From assembly GCA_017562135.1 (NCBI GenBank), contig QEYB01001497.1, positions 415,197-479,196 on the forward strand: a stretch of 64,000 nt of DNA, read 5' to 3'. Source of the stretch: Dipylidium caninum. Its lineage: Eukaryota > Platyhelminthes > Cestoda > Cyclophyllidea > Dipylidiidae. This document shows, one piece after another, positions 34,992 to 46,527 of this stretch. The notes below the pieces were generated by a model, which was not told the DNA's origin, did not search any database, and was given only the letters and a program-made list of their open reading frames with translations. The position numbers and the translations under genes are program-made. Each line of letters opens with the position of its first letter. Position 1 is the stretch's first letter.

Positions 34992-37900
34992 TCAGTCCGT
35001 TTTCTCGTCGTTAGGATCGCTCCACAGCCAGAAGAAATCACCACCAGCGGTGAGAAGAGCTTTTTTACGGGGATGAGGTGAGAGGGAGTGGATGATAGCC
35101 ACAGGGGCAGGTGACTCTTCTGTGTCCACTCCAATGCTTGGAGACCATGCAGGCGATGAAGCGCCAACGGAATGGTCAAGTTGACTAGCGACGGACCCGT
35201 CTTCTACCACATTCCACAACAGCACGCGACAGCCCTCCTCGGACCCACTGGCAATTTGCGCATCCTGGTTCAAGAAGCAGCAGTCGACTCTGAAACCAAA
35301 TAAGTTCGCCTGAGTAAAGTGTGATTTCTTCCTTCCTTCCTTCCCTCCTTATTCCCTTATTCAACCCATCTTGGGTGCTCGCTAAGCATCGCATTCTTTA
35401 AAGTGAAAATACATTTGACGATTTCCACGGATGGAGCGATGATTATCTTTCCAGAAAAACAACACGAGGTCGTCACCACCGAGGGTGGAGAATAAGATGG
35501 TCGGTATCGAAATGTTTCAGACGAAGCTTCCTTTTTCCCGCGACCATTCGACTGTCATTTTTCGGCCCACCTGGGGGTGGTAGTGGTGATGCTTTTAACG
35601 TCCGAAAGAGCCGTTCTTTTTTCGGCCCACCTTTCATTGCAAACTCTTCGCGTTGTCGTCGCTAGCCCAATACGTGGCAGCAGGTTGAGTGCATGGAAGG
35701 CCTCTGACCCCGCTGTCGCGGCGGCGGCGGGGGCCGTCGTCCTACACTCAGACAGATCGCCCCTCGACGCAGGATGGAAGGGTGGCCGCAGTGGCTATCG
35801 CTGCTGCAACCTGGTTAAATTCTCGTGAAAGGTGTGCGACTGCAAATCGTCAAGTTGTTGGAGTTTTTCGTTTTTGTGATGAAAGCCCAGACGGCATCTC
35901 ACCTGAAAGCCTTGTTCACATGACCAGTGTACTTGGTGAACAGTTCCCCGTTGGTGTAGTCGAAGAGTCTCACCACGGAGTCCTGAGATGCCACCAACAG
36001 ACATTGACCGTCAAATGACAGACCCACCGACGTGACGGGATGTCCAATATAATCCTCGATCATTACTCCTGCGAAAAAAAAACTGACAAGTAGACATTTC
36101 ACATAAGTACGCTAAATAATCCAGTGTAAAGTTAAGTGACAGTTTAAGTCTGCAGTAGGTCAGCACTGACTTCCATCTATTCATCATCCAATACTTTCCC
36201 GGTTTGCCTCACCACAAACTTCAAAAAAGCGGGTTGCTTTGTGGCCTAGACTCATCATCCCTCCTTCGAAACATGTCTTGAAGGCAAAATCTCCTCAAAT
36301 CAATGCAAGGGCAGATCCACCCTGAGTAGGTTGGAATGAACTAACCCTTCCGGATATCGTAAACACGGACACAGCGATCGACCGAGCCGGTGATGATTTG
36401 CCACCGACGTACAGCAAGGCAGTTCACGCTATCCTTCGCCTCGTGCATAGTCTGTAAGGGAGAAAAAATCAGCCGAATATGATTAGTATATCACCACCGC
36501 AGTTACACTCTGACAATCTTTTCTCATCTCAGTAAATTTGCATCTCGATCGCCAAGGTTTTTTAAACCCTCTTGTAACGGGAAGAAAACAGCTGAGGAAA
36601 TCGCGACTAGAGTAAGTAATGGGTCAGAAACGAGCTCCCTTTTTTTCAAATGTCATTTCCTATTTAAGTGGAGGCATGGCATTTACCACAACTGGAGCAG
36701 AACAATTCTTCAGCACACAGATTCCGTTATTAAATGTCATCGAAACAGACATGGATGAAAACGGAGATGGCCATTTCTACCCGGATACACCGGTAAAGTC
36801 AACTGAACATGACTGGGAAATAAAGGGAGAATTTTCTGAGCACACTCAGCGTGTTACTTTCTCGGATTTGAGCAAATATCGTTTCTCAGTTTTCCTCTTA
36901 TCTTCAAAGGTACCGGAGCACTGGCTTTTAGCAAATTTCGTCACCTGACAGGTTTCATTACTGTCAATTTTAAGAGGCGACCCACGCGCTCTTTTAACAA
37001 GCATCGGAGCGGGCTTGTCAAAATCTACGATGACTGGATTTAGAGAAAAAGGCTACGTTGGAGGACAATGACATACCTGAATTGGATAGGGGGTTCGAGC
37101 ACGTGCATCCCAGGCAAGAAGCATTCCATCCACACCGACTGAGAGGAGGAGGAGGCTCGCTGTATGCGCCACCTCGCCTTCAGACGAAGCGGGTCCGGCG
37201 AATCGGACTGCATTGACACGGCCAGCATGCTTGCGCCATCGACGCAATGCCTGACCAGAGGCGACGTCCCACAACACGACCAAGTTGTCTGCTCCGCCCG
37301 AGCCCAATTGACTATTGTCACTGGACGCCTGGACAGAGGGAACGAATAAATAAGAAAATGAGGGAAAATTCCATTGCATCAACATGTCTACCCCGAGCAC
37401 AGTTGATAGCGTCAGGACTCCGTGGTGAGACTCTTCGACTACACCAACGGGGAACTGTTCACCAAGTACACTGGTCATGTGAACAAGGCTTTCAGGTGAG
37501 ATGCCGTCTGGGCTTTCATCACAAAAACGAAAAACTCCAACAACTTGACGATTTGCAGTCGCACACCTTTCACGAGAATTTAACCAGGTTGCAGCAGCGA
37601 TAGCCACTGCGGCCACCCTTGCATCCTGCGTCGAGGGGCGATCTGTCTGAGTGTAGGACGACGGCCGCCGCCGCCGCCGCGACAGCGGGGTCAGAGGCCT
37701 TCCATGCACTCAACCTGCTGCCACATATTGGGCTAGCGACGACAACACGAAGAGTTTTGAAGAGAAAGTGTACGAAATGCAATGGAAGAGCACCACCATT
37801 ACCACGTTTGCCCAAGTTGGCCGAAAAACGACGGTCGACTGGCCGGGGAAAAAAGGAGACGTCGTCTCATCGGTGGTGACGGCTTCTTTCGGAGTGTGCG

Positions 37901-39464
37901 TTCACGACGATTCTGCCACGATGCTCCTCCTCTACTTTCGAACCAATTAACTTCTCTCGATGCAATCCGCAGCTCCCCCCCAGACAGACACACTAGCCGG
38001 TGATCCGTCGACTGAGTGGCGACAGAGACCGATGGGACCTTCAGAGCAGTCACTCAAAGTGTCTGGGTGGCAGTGAGGCCGAGGTAAAGGGGTGTTGTCA
38101 GTTGTCAGTCATCAATTGCCAAGTGCCAGTTGTTCGTCTCTTCTCCGGCCTCACGGGGGGCGGGGGGGCAGTCCACTGCCTGTGGTGTGCAGACCCTCTC
38201 AATTTAGCCCAGTCTCCGAACAGAGAGTTGGCCGCCGGCAGCAGTGCTGAGACAGACAATTGGGTGGACCGACGAACGCACGGACGGATAGGCAGATGGT
38301 GCATGCTGGTGGAAGTTATGTGTTGCCATGCACAAAGACGTATTGGGTGAAGGAAAGGTGATGCTGCTGCTGCTGTTGTTGTTTTTGGTAATTGAGGCTT
38401 CATGAGGGCAAAAGACGTATCACTGGAAGTGGTGAAACTTGAGTTATTTCTAAAGGGAGGATATCCACATTATTTGGTTGTGGCGCAGCGAATGGAATGC
38501 TCAGTTGCCGCGGAACCTCCCTTCGAGCGTCCGCGATCTATCGCTCGCATTTTTATAGAACGTGGAATTTACCTTCTGTGAACCTCGAGGGCATTGAACT
38601 AACGCATGTGTGTCGAGTCGACCATGAGAAGATCACGCATCAGTGAATCACACACGTTTTCTTTTTCTACGTCGCGTAGAGAGTAGTGTTTTTTTGGCAG
38701 AGCTACAAACTCACCAGTTAAAACCGATAAAAACACCAACACTAATTGCATATTCAGCTATGGGAAGGAAAATCAACTCTTTCTTTTATATGCAATTATT
38801 GCAATTATCCCAGGCATTGCGTGTAATAACATTGCCTTTGGTAATTAAAGTTATCTTAAGCATGTATGACGCGCTAAAATCAAGCCCCTCACACTCCAAG
38901 TTCTGCTTAAATGGTCTCAGATGTGATAAAACCTCACCTACAGAAGTCGGGCTCGATTACTATTGGGTGCTACGAAAGGTGTTAGGGGATTTAAGACTTA
39001 TATACAATTCAAAGAGGAGCGTGATGTGTCAGTAGCTGAGGCTTTGACTAACCTGAACATCGGAGACCTCGGCGCCGTGTCCGGTGTAGGTTTTTAATAG
39101 GCGGCCTACCACCGGGTTCCACAGTCGAATACTTCGATTTCCACCGGCTGTGAGACAGTACTGGCCGTCCGCGTTGAAACGTACTGCTCGGACAGCACCC
39201 TGACGACAATACACGCGTCTGACTGGACGTAGGGTAATGCGGCCTGACGCGTCTACACTTTCGGTGGAAGTGGTGTCAGCAGGAGCCTTGGAACACAGGA
39301 CGAAAAGGGAGGGACGGATATATCGTATGTCCACTTACTCGAGTGAAATACACTAAAAATATGTCAATATGCCACCACAGGCTTGTCCACGTGTCAGCAC
39401 TACCTATTATCGCACAGCAGTATCCCCGACCAAGAGACCTGAAAAATTGTTTAGCTAAGGCCAT
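34992..39464 (-). CDS. WDR83: WD repeat protein 83 / MORG1, 6 exons
   Basis: In transcription order the exons are 39464-39339, 39286-39053, 37328-37077, 36451-36346, 36068-35903 and 35289-34992, giving 393 residues with consistent phases. The WD repeats follow human WDR83: QGAVRAVRFNADGQYCLTAG with SIRLWNPVVGRLLKTYTGHG, NLVVLWDVASGQALRRW, SVGVDGMLLAWDARAR, IITGSVDRCVRVYDIRKG, SVGLSFDGQCLLVASQDS with TGELFTKYTGH, then CRVLLWNVVEDG. The protein is a seven-blade propeller that scaffolds ERK signalling and co-purifies with spliceosomes. The human protein has 315 residues. The extra N-terminal exon (MALAKQFFR) is supported only by an open frame and a GTAAGT donor, so the start is uncertain. Intron 2 and the exon 5/intron 5 junction hold the two arms of a near-perfect inverted repeat (separate entries). 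The gene itself is intact. Confidence 0.92.
35327..35346. repeat. (CTTC)n microsatellite
   Basis: TTCTTCCTTCCTTCCTTCCC in WDR83 intron 5, just beyond the acceptor side of the last exon. Confidence 0.75.
35641..35986 (+). repeat. left arm of 346-bp inverted repeat
   Basis: This segment is the reverse complement of 37412-37757 with no indels and only four mismatches (near 35651, 35673, 35731 and 35776). The 210 bp nearest the loop are identical. It covers the last 84 bp of WDR83 exon 5 and the adjoining 262 bp of intron 5. The loop between the arms is 1425 bp. Confidence 0.96.
37412..37495 (+). pseudogene. inverted, 5'-truncated copy of WDR83 exon 5
   Basis: The 84 bp encode the LFDYTNGELFTKYTGHVNKAF segment on the plus strand, opposite to the gene, ending in CAG followed by a GTGAG donor. 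The first half of the exon and its acceptor are missing. In the WDR83 transcript this sequence is antisense and intronic. Confidence 0.93.
37412..37757 (-). repeat. right arm of 346-bp inverted repeat
   Basis: Reverse-complement partner of 35641-35986, lying in WDR83 intron 2. It contains an (CCG)n-like stretch at about 37663-37680 where one arm-to-arm mismatch falls. Outside the arm a weaker, gapped inverted similarity continues (see findings). Confidence 0.96.
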
Positions 39465-40246
39465 GCAGATTAAAACCCTCACGCACAAATACCTAAGCTT
39501 CTGAACAATGCTACACTATCTTGGGTTCAGTCTTCTACCACACTGATGCTTCGGCACAACCGACAATCACCTACAATTCAACTGAGGATTGTCATGTGGT
39601 GTAAACTCCTTCGACCCGTACAGAGGGTTAAGCTGGAGATAACAAGACTGTACCAGACCAAAGAATGCCTCCCATACAACCAAAGACTGGATTTTGCCGC
39701 TCCCAGGTCAAGAAGAGCCTTATCGATGGACTACAACATTATACTTGAAGATAAGAAGGACGAGTGGCTGAGGCGACATTTCCAACAATTGCTTGGAAAA
39801 TCCCCATAAACTTCACATAAAGCATACACAACGTTGATATTCTGTCAAAGTGGGAAGGAGGCAACACCTCACGGTACTGGCGGCGGGGGGGGGAGCTCAA
39901 TTCTAATGTCGCCAACATCGCCCACTTACGAGGCTATGGGGAGTGAGGGACCACGACTGACAACCACCTAGGCTCGGGTTGGCAGAAAGCACAAACCTCA
40001 CTAACTTCCATCGAAAGTGTGGAGACTGCTTTAAAAAGCAGGACAAGTTAAATGTGTTACTATAACAGATCTTTTACCGATGTGTCCCACAGGCAAATTA
40101 TAAAAATGCCGGTGAACAGCCAGACTCATCTACACCAATTGTAAATAATGAGTATGTGAAAGTGATTCGTTGGCCTGGCAACGCAGAGGGAATGTAATAA
40201 AAAGGACACCATGCATTTAAAAAGACGGGAAATCAAATTAAACAAT
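39465..40246. other. spacer between NUP62 and WDR83
   Basis: A plus-strand 87-codon ORF at 39546-39809 ends LEDKKDEWLRRHFQQLLG, which loosely recalls the linker before reverse transcriptase in non-LTR retrotransposons (a W-x-x-HF-x-x-LL pattern). No reverse-transcriptase block follows, so I do not call an element. The rest shows nothing. Confidence 0.3.
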
Positions 40247-40252
40247 TTTATT
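40247..40252 (-). promoter_or_regulatory. polyadenylation signal for NUP62
   Basis: TTTATT on the plus strand is AATAAA on the minus strand, 36 nt beyond the NUP62 stop, implying a very short 3' UTR. Confidence 0.6.
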
Positions 40253-40287
40253 CAATACGCACAGGCTCGTGATGGAACGGCTCCGAA

Positions 40288-42697
40288 TTAAGCGGCACTC
40301 AAAAACTTCATCTTCTCCATCAGTTCCTCTGAAAGTTAGAAGGTGACAAGTCCACACTAATTAGGTGATTGAATAAGACTGTAGGGGAAAAAGAAGCAGT
40401 TAACTCACGGGTATTCTGACTGAGCCAACTGAGCGAGTGCATATGCGAGTTGAGGATACGAGTGACCTGACCAATCACATTGCTCGTCTTATCAGTTACG
40501 CCAACAACCCCACTCCCATCGCCCTCAGCACGGGGAGCGGCTCCCGAACCATCCTGAGCCATCACCATGGCACCTGAAGTCGTCGTTGCCTCGAGATCAG
40601 CAGTGACCGCATTCACGCGTTCGGCCATCTCACGCAACTCGCCCAACAGCTGACCTAACTCTAAATCCGTGTTGATGCACATCTGAAAGATGGCCTCGCG
40701 TTCGGCGTCTGCGTGCTGTTGGCTCGGTGGAAGATCGGCAGCTGCCTGCTCCAACGGTTCAAGGAGGTCTTCCAGGGCGCGCTGTTGCGACTCAACGAAT
40801 TCCAACTCCTGTAAGCAGATGATTTTGATAAAGTAATGGCAAATAGAGCTATATCAAATTGTTCTTCAATTTTACTATATTCAATTTCATGAATTCGGTG
40901 CGTCTTAGCTTCAAATTCCCGGGAAGGCATAATTTCATTCTCACAGCGAGTTGTGAGAAAGGGCACTGGTGATTGGTTAAAAAAGCTACCAAGAGAGATA
41001 AATACGATAGTTGTTAAATTTAGTCGAGGGTTGTTGTGAAAGATAGGCTTCGAGGAACAAAACCCTGCATTTCACTATTAGGCGTGTATTAAAACCTACG
41101 ATAAAATATTTATGGACAATTTGCCAGTAATACAACTGAATTCCATACCAGATGTTCACAAGCTATCAACTGAAAGTAGTCCCATTGCCGTGAAAACCGT
41201 CAGTGACATGCATGGGCGTCGTTAAATGTTTAACACTTAAATGTATCGGCAGAACATCATATTAAAAGAAGGTTTTTATGGCTGGAAAATTATAACTTGA
41301 TCCCCAATAGAAGCCATACTTCGTCCCCCTTTGACACGCTTGAGCCGTTATGGGGATCCTCTTCTCGCTTATTAGGCTGCAGTTGCAACTCCTCTATGAA
41401 AGTAAAACAACTGGACCGAATTTAAGCAAAGACTTAACGGAGTATTTACGTAAGGAGTTCTAGCCCCATTACGACGATTAGTAATGTGTTATGAGAGGCC
41501 AAGTGATAAAGTCAAACAACAAAGTAATAGGGATAAGATAGGACCACATCCTACGCGTGCAGAACAACAACGCCAGTGACTTCCAAGGCTAACAAGGCTA
41601 AGAACATAAGTCAGTTGAAATAGGCAACCAACCTGTTCGATTCGACTTTGTCCAGCTTTACAGGCCTCTACTTTCGCGTGTAGGTCGGAAATTTTTTCCG
41701 CGTTTGATATCAGGACTCTGTCAGCCTTGTTTAAGCGACTCAGTTCAGAAGAAAAGTTACGACTTTGCTCATCCAGTTCATAGGTCCACTTATTCACCAT
41801 CTCTTCTAACTGACGATAAGTTAATGACGGAGTTGTCGACGATAAGGTAGCATTACTAGTAGCTGTTGATGTGACAGGTGTAGCGGTAGCAGCAGTAGAA
41901 GGCAATGTAGTTGATACGGTTGAAGAAGTCGTGGCAGTGGAGGTGGCAGGAGAACTCTCACTCGTTTTAATTAAACTGCCAAAGGAAAACCCACTTGTTG
42001 TAGTGGCGGTTGTGGCTGGAACAGTGGTACTCCCCAGCTTTGCCATCCCAAAATTGCCAAAGTTCAAACTGCTGCCAGGGGTGGGTGCCGTAGTCGTAAT
42101 GGTTGGCGTACCAAAAGTGAGCCCTCCCGAAGTTGTTTGAGTACTAGTCAATGTGAACGGGAACGAGGATGTTGTTGTTGCAGTGGAAGTAGTAGGAGTT
42201 GATTTAAGTCCGAACCCAAAGGTGATAGTTGCTGGAGCATTAGTAGTGGTAGCCAGAGTGCCGAAAGATAGCGTAGTTGTCGGGACGACATTGGTAGCGG
42301 CAGTTGTTGTAGATGGTTTAGATGTTAAGCCGAAACCAAATGATGGAGTCGTCCCGGTCGCAGTTGTAGATGTAGTTGACGCCAGAAAAGGAAACGAAGT
42401 CGCTGCAGTGGTTGTCGAGGTTCCAAAGGCTGGCACGGTAGTCGGAGGTTTGTTACCAAACGCAGGTAGACCGAATAAAGACTGAGGAGCAGTCGATGTG
42501 GGAATCGTTGTAGATGTAGTAGCAAGAGAAGTCATAGGAGAGAAGCTATTGGGGGCAGATGTGGTAGAGGGTGATCCGAAGGAAAATGTTGATACCGTAC
42601 CACCAGTGGATTGTGAAGACCCGAAAGTACCAAATGTAAGTCCGGGAGTTTTCGTACCGGTCTGAGTTGTTGGAGAGCCAAAGATGAAACCGGACAT
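40288..42697 (-). CDS. NUP62: nucleoporin p62, 3 exons
   Basis: Exons 42697-41633, 40808-40409 and 40328-40288 join in frame to 501 residues (human 522). Residues 1 to about 270 are Thr/Ser-rich with FG repeats, such as FIFGSP, TFSFGSPS, SFGFGLTS, TFGFGLKS, NFGNFG and FSFGSL. After YRQLEEMVNKW the protein turns into coiled coil (residues about 275-501), with QRALEDLLEPLEQAAADLP and, near the end, ILNSHMHSLSWL, matching the Nsp1-like domain of NUP62. The family forms the central-channel NUP62-NUP58-NUP54 complex of the nuclear pore. The start was placed at MSGFIFGSP, not at the in-frame hydrophobic extension upstream, because the family begins with such an FG segment. The last exon codes only for the tail ELMEKMKFLSAA. 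No defect was seen. Confidence 0.94.
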
Positions 42698-44187
42698 TGT
42701 CTCACTAAGAACGCAAAACCAAATGGGGAAAAGACTTCTTGTAATAATGGAAAACATCAAGCTTATAAGTAACAAGTATGTGAAAGTAATCAAAAAAGGT
42801 TGAGACATAGCGAAACAAATTTACCAAACTTCATATTCATTGGTAAACATTTTATTAGCCGCACATTTAAAGGACAAACTAAAATTGCAAATCTGTACTC
42901 AGTCAAACTGCCTTTTACTCCCCTATCAAATTCAAATTAAGTCAAATAGTAAGCGGTATAACTCCGCGGACAAATGGTTTGGACAAGCCTTGTGCCCTTC
43001 TTCACTCAGGCGACATGTGGCTATTAGCTTCCGATGATTACACTTGGATATAAAGCCAAAATAAAAATATTATACTCTCAGTTGTTTACAAGCGGTAACA
43101 TGAGTGAGCTTAAAAAATTAAACTTTTAAGAACATTGAACAGGGCATCAATTCTGATGCCGTTTATGGCTCACTACACTGGTCTTCAAGCTCCACGGGCG
43201 ACCACACTCACCGGCGAGAGACGAGACAGTTCACTTCAATTCGAGTCGTCGCGACAATTACATATGGACTAAAACGAACTAAAAATTTTTCCTATACGGT
43301 TGCTTAGAACTATAGGCAATTACATAAGCTACATTTTACGCTTGATGCGTAACTCTGTGTGCGGTTTATTTCTTATGTCTACGATTACTACAACACTGAT
43401 TTATTGCCAAGAGAAATTGTAACCTCATGCCCAAGCAAATCTTCGTGTATCATGTTGGTATGTGCCATGCAAACCTGAACGTCGTGGAAGCAAAAGCCAG
43501 CGGCATGATAGACAACCTCAAGAATGACAGCTGATCCCGCCATCCTCACTTTACGGCTGGTAATATGAAATGTTTCAAACACTTTGCGTTTCTACCTTAT
43601 TAAATAACTGTTAGCTATATTTAGTCAAATTTGGATCGCCGTTTAATTAAATTTAACGCATTCTTTCCAAATGTACTTACGTAGCAACAACCTATTCTCT
43701 AAAAATCCTTCATTTTATCATGAATCTCACCACTTTTTTTACTATTATCAGAGTGCGATCACTCCAGGTTGATTAATTTCTCTTCTTTGCATCAGGTTTG
43801 ATAATTTGATACATGTGTTCAACATTTCTACCTCCCACAGTCTGTTTCTGCATCATTCGCCAAATCAAAAAAGCTTTTGTCAGTCTATCGCATGGCGCAG
43901 TGAATAGGCTTACTAAATGCAATTTAGTCAGCTTGCCAAATGTCATGTCTGATCAATGTGAAACAAACATCGAGTTGCGACGATGTTAAATCACGATGGT
44001 TCACTTCACCACCATAAGTGGTAATCACATGAATGTACTGGTTGATATTTCGAATCACCCTTCATTACTCTTGTTATATGATCAAAAGGTCATCTTTTTA
44101 AAAGATTATGTAAGCCAGATCTCGAATATCATGTTCTCGAAATGACTTCTCACCCTGCCCATCGTCTTACATGAATAGAAGTCCTTT
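42698..44187. other. AT-rich intergenic region upstream of NUP62
   Basis: Holds the presumed NUP62 promoter. A 64-codon minus-strand frame at 43388-43582 (contains AVILEVVYHAAGFCFHDVQV) is protein-like in places but has no recognised family or partner exon. Confidence 0.35.
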
Positions 44188-44706
44188 TCATCCAACCGGC
44201 CTAGCAACTCTAATTTTGCTTTGGCTGTAAGGATGCCTCAAGTAAGCCAAGGTCAATCCGAAGTAAGGTTTAAAATTGAAAGGATGAGCTCGTAATTTGG
44301 GGAAACTACCATTTGAACTGTCTTGAACCGTCAAGAGATTTTCACCGTTGGTAGGAAAACTTGGCAGTAAGAAGCAGGTGTGATTTTCTAAAATGCCGAT
44401 TATAACATTACGATAATCTTCCCGCCGTGAAGTAGATGGATAGATTCCAGAAAAGAAAGTAACTTCTTTTCTCCTTTTAGTTTTGGTAGCTTTGGTGGTT
44501 CTGTCTTTGCCAGCAGCCGATGCCTTGGCACCCAACCAACGAGAACCCGGTATCTTTTCATTGTAATCGGATACACCTTCCGCACCTACCTGTGTTAGTG
44601 CCAATTTGCTAAAGCGTGCTTCTAAACAACCGACACGTTCATGTTTACCCACAGGTCCCTTCGCGAAACATTCATTTCCCGTGGAGTCGACTAAAAACGG
44701 GTGCAT
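44188..44706 (-). CDS. unrecognised ORF, 172 residues
   Basis: Single open frame from an ATG at 44706 (MHPFLVDSTGNECF) to a stop at 44188. The middle is strongly basic (RTTKATKTKRRKEV). The C-terminal third has mixed hydrophobic stretches (IIGILENHTCFLLPSFP, FKPYFGLTLAYL). No signal peptide or domain was recognised. It is longer than expected by chance in this AT-rich stretch, and it stands head-to-head with the ORF starting at 45193. It may be a lineage-specific gene or one exon of a larger one. Confidence 0.4.
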   Translation of the reverse strand: MHPFLVDSTGNECFAKGPVGKHERVGCLEARFSKLALTQVGAEGVSDYNEKIPGSRWLGAKASAAGKDRTTKATKTKRRKEVTFFSGIYPSTSRREDYRNVIIGILENHTCFLLPSFPTNGENLLTVQDSSNGSFPKLRAHPFNFKPYFGLTLAYLRHPYSQSKIRVARPVG

Positions 44707-45192
44707 AGACTGATTTGATTCGTTATATCTTGTCTGTTGAATTTTCTTTCATCCACTGTCATCATTTCCCCTCAAAATAGTCTAAATTGCCTTTCCACGG
44801 ATACAGGAAATCCGTAGCGATAAGCACATATGCGTATCGGTTAGATCGCGTGGAGAAACTCCGGCTGCTCCCGTTTTTTCACTCTTAAGTCTTCACCTTC
44901 ATTAAGGTCAGAATTTAGGTTAGTTTATGCTAAATTTGGATGCTTAAAATACTCTTTATTGTGGCCACGACGGGGGAGACGTTAAATATTCTAGTCTCCG
45001 TGGCGACTTAGTCATAGGCCTGACTGGCGGCACACGTAAATATGCTTGATGCTGCGCGCACAAGCGTGTGATGGCGCAACGCTGGTAGGTGATTGGGCAC
45101 TTCGTGAAGGCCTCCTTTTGATTGGCTGATAGTTTAGCGCTTGAGCAAATAACTTCAACTTGGGAAGTGGAGAGAGCATTTCGACTCTCCTC
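44707..45192. promoter_or_regulatory. candidate bidirectional promoter
   Basis: About 490 bp between divergent ORFs at 44706 (-) and 45193 (+). An ATTGG box (inverted CCAAT) occurs at about 45120 toward the plus-strand gene. No TATA element is convincing. The role is inferred from position. Confidence 0.3.
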
Positions 45193-46527
45193 ATGCTGAT
45201 ATCGGGGTTGCGTGAGCCGGTGTACCAGGGTATTGTCGCGGATGAGGCCGGTGGCCCACCTCAAAGACGTCCAATGGGCAAAAGCCTGCGAGACAGAATC
45301 ACAAATATTGTCAGTATGTATGTGCCCAATGGAGCATCGCATGACTCCTCTCCCCTTGCCTCCAACACCTCCCAACTGAGATACGACCTTGTTGATGATG
45401 CTGATATGACTCACATGAGTGACCACTTTGGATTACTATCGTTGGGCGAACTGGAGAATCGCGTGGAATCGGGGAGACCCGAGTTGTGCCATATCACACC
45501 ACTCATCGACAAACACACTCTCTTCACCTCTGTTCGCAATGCGCTCGATAGTTCAGACTACAAACTCAATGCTGTCTCGGATTTTACCATCTCCTGTATG
45601 GCTACAGACGCCAAATTTTTGTTTTTTGGTGTGCAGAACCTTCCTTTTCTATTTAAACTCGAAACGGCTTTGTTTAACTTCCCATATAGCAGTGAGTATG
45701 CTCTAACGATAATTCACTTGAAGACTGCTGAACTGGTTGATTTAATCCCCTCGAGAATATGCCTCAAAGAGACGCATGGTGTGTCGAGTGAGATCTACGT
45801 GATTGGCACCTCGTGGCTGAAGGGCACCTTGGTTCACCTTCTCGCCTGTTACTCCATAGATGGCAGGCTGGTGGTGCAGTCACGCAAATACCCCTACCGG
45901 CGATATCTGGCGATTGATGTTGACACCGACGGAAATATCCTCCTCGGATGCGCGTCGCAGCCAGCCGATGACACCGATTCAATGAGCGATGCGCAGATCT
46001 GCAAATTGACGCCTCACTTTGAACGACGAATATTCTCCATAACCATGCGTAAAGGCGCCATTTCCTACTCCCCCGACTGGGTGGCCAGATCGTGTGTACG
46101 CGGTCAGTGTTGGGCGGCTATTAGCCGCTGTGAGAATGAGACAAAACAGACGGTTAGACGGATATTCGCCTTTCCCGGTGTCCAGCCCGACTCGGAGTCT
46201 GACAGGGAGGCCGCGAGGAGTCCCAAGGAGTGGCTTCAAGTTGTCTCCTGGAATTTTGAGTCCTTTTCCCCGGGTTTCGTGGTTGCCCTCGATTCACAGC
46301 GCCTCCTCACGATCGATACGACACAGAAGAGTTTGGCCTTGATTACCTGGCCCGAGGGTCAGAGCCACGCCAGCCTGCAGAGAGTCACGAAACCAGGTCA
46401 TCGAATAATCGATCATTTCTGTGTCGCCCGCACCAACCCGCCAATCGCCTACTTCGCCTCCGAGGGCGACGTCTTCCGATTCGTCCCCGCTCTTTCCGAG
46501 TCCGCGACTGTCGCCACTCCCGATTGA
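45193..46527 (+). CDS. unrecognised protein with propeller-like C-terminal part, 444 residues
   Basis: A single uninterrupted frame runs from ATG 45193 (MLISGLREPVYQG) to the stop at 46527. Its length and codon evenness leave little doubt that it is coding. The frame is open for 11 more codons upstream, so an upstream exon is possible. The N-terminal 120 residues are polar. From about residue 135 the sequence alternates short beta-like strands with turns (KFLFFGVQNLPFLFKLE, YLAIDVDTDGNILLGCAS, GFVVALDSQRLLTIDTT, PIAYFASEGDVFRFVP). This is reminiscent of NHL or WD propellers, but no repeat signature is clear. No signal peptide or membrane span was seen. I do not assign a function. Confidence 0.72.
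   Translation: MLISGLREPVYQGIVADEAGGPPQRRPMGKSLRDRITNIVSMYVPNGASHDSSPLASNTSQLRYDLVDDADMTHMSDHFGLLSLGELENRVESGRPELCHITPLIDKHTLFTSVRNALDSSDYKLNAVSDFTISCMATDAKFLFFGVQNLPFLFKLETALFNFPYSSEYALTIIHLKTAELVDLIPSRICLKETHGVSSEIYVIGTSWLKGTLVHLLACYSIDGRLVVQSRKYPYRRYLAIDVDTDGNILLGCASQPADDTDSMSDAQICKLTPHFERRIFSITMRKGAISYSPDWVARSCVRGQCWAAISRCENETKQTVRRIFAFPGVQPDSESDREAARSPKEWLQVVSWNFESFSPGFVVALDSQRLLTIDTTQKSLALITWPEGQSHASLQRVTKPGHRIIDHFCVARTNPPIAYFASEGDVFRFVPALSESATVATPD

Noticed and set aside
35689..36018. 109-codon plus-strand ORF resembling the minus-strand ORF at 37053-37709
   Set aside because: The similarity is due to the inverted repeat; neither frame through the repeat is coding except the true WDR83 exons read on the minus strand.
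39546..39809. Possible LINE fragment
   Set aside because: Only a weak linker-like motif; no endonuclease or reverse-transcriptase block nearby.
42698..42808. Hydrophobic in-frame extension before NUP62
   Set aside because: NUP62 is a soluble nucleoporin and the FG region starts right after MSGF, so the upstream codons are leader.
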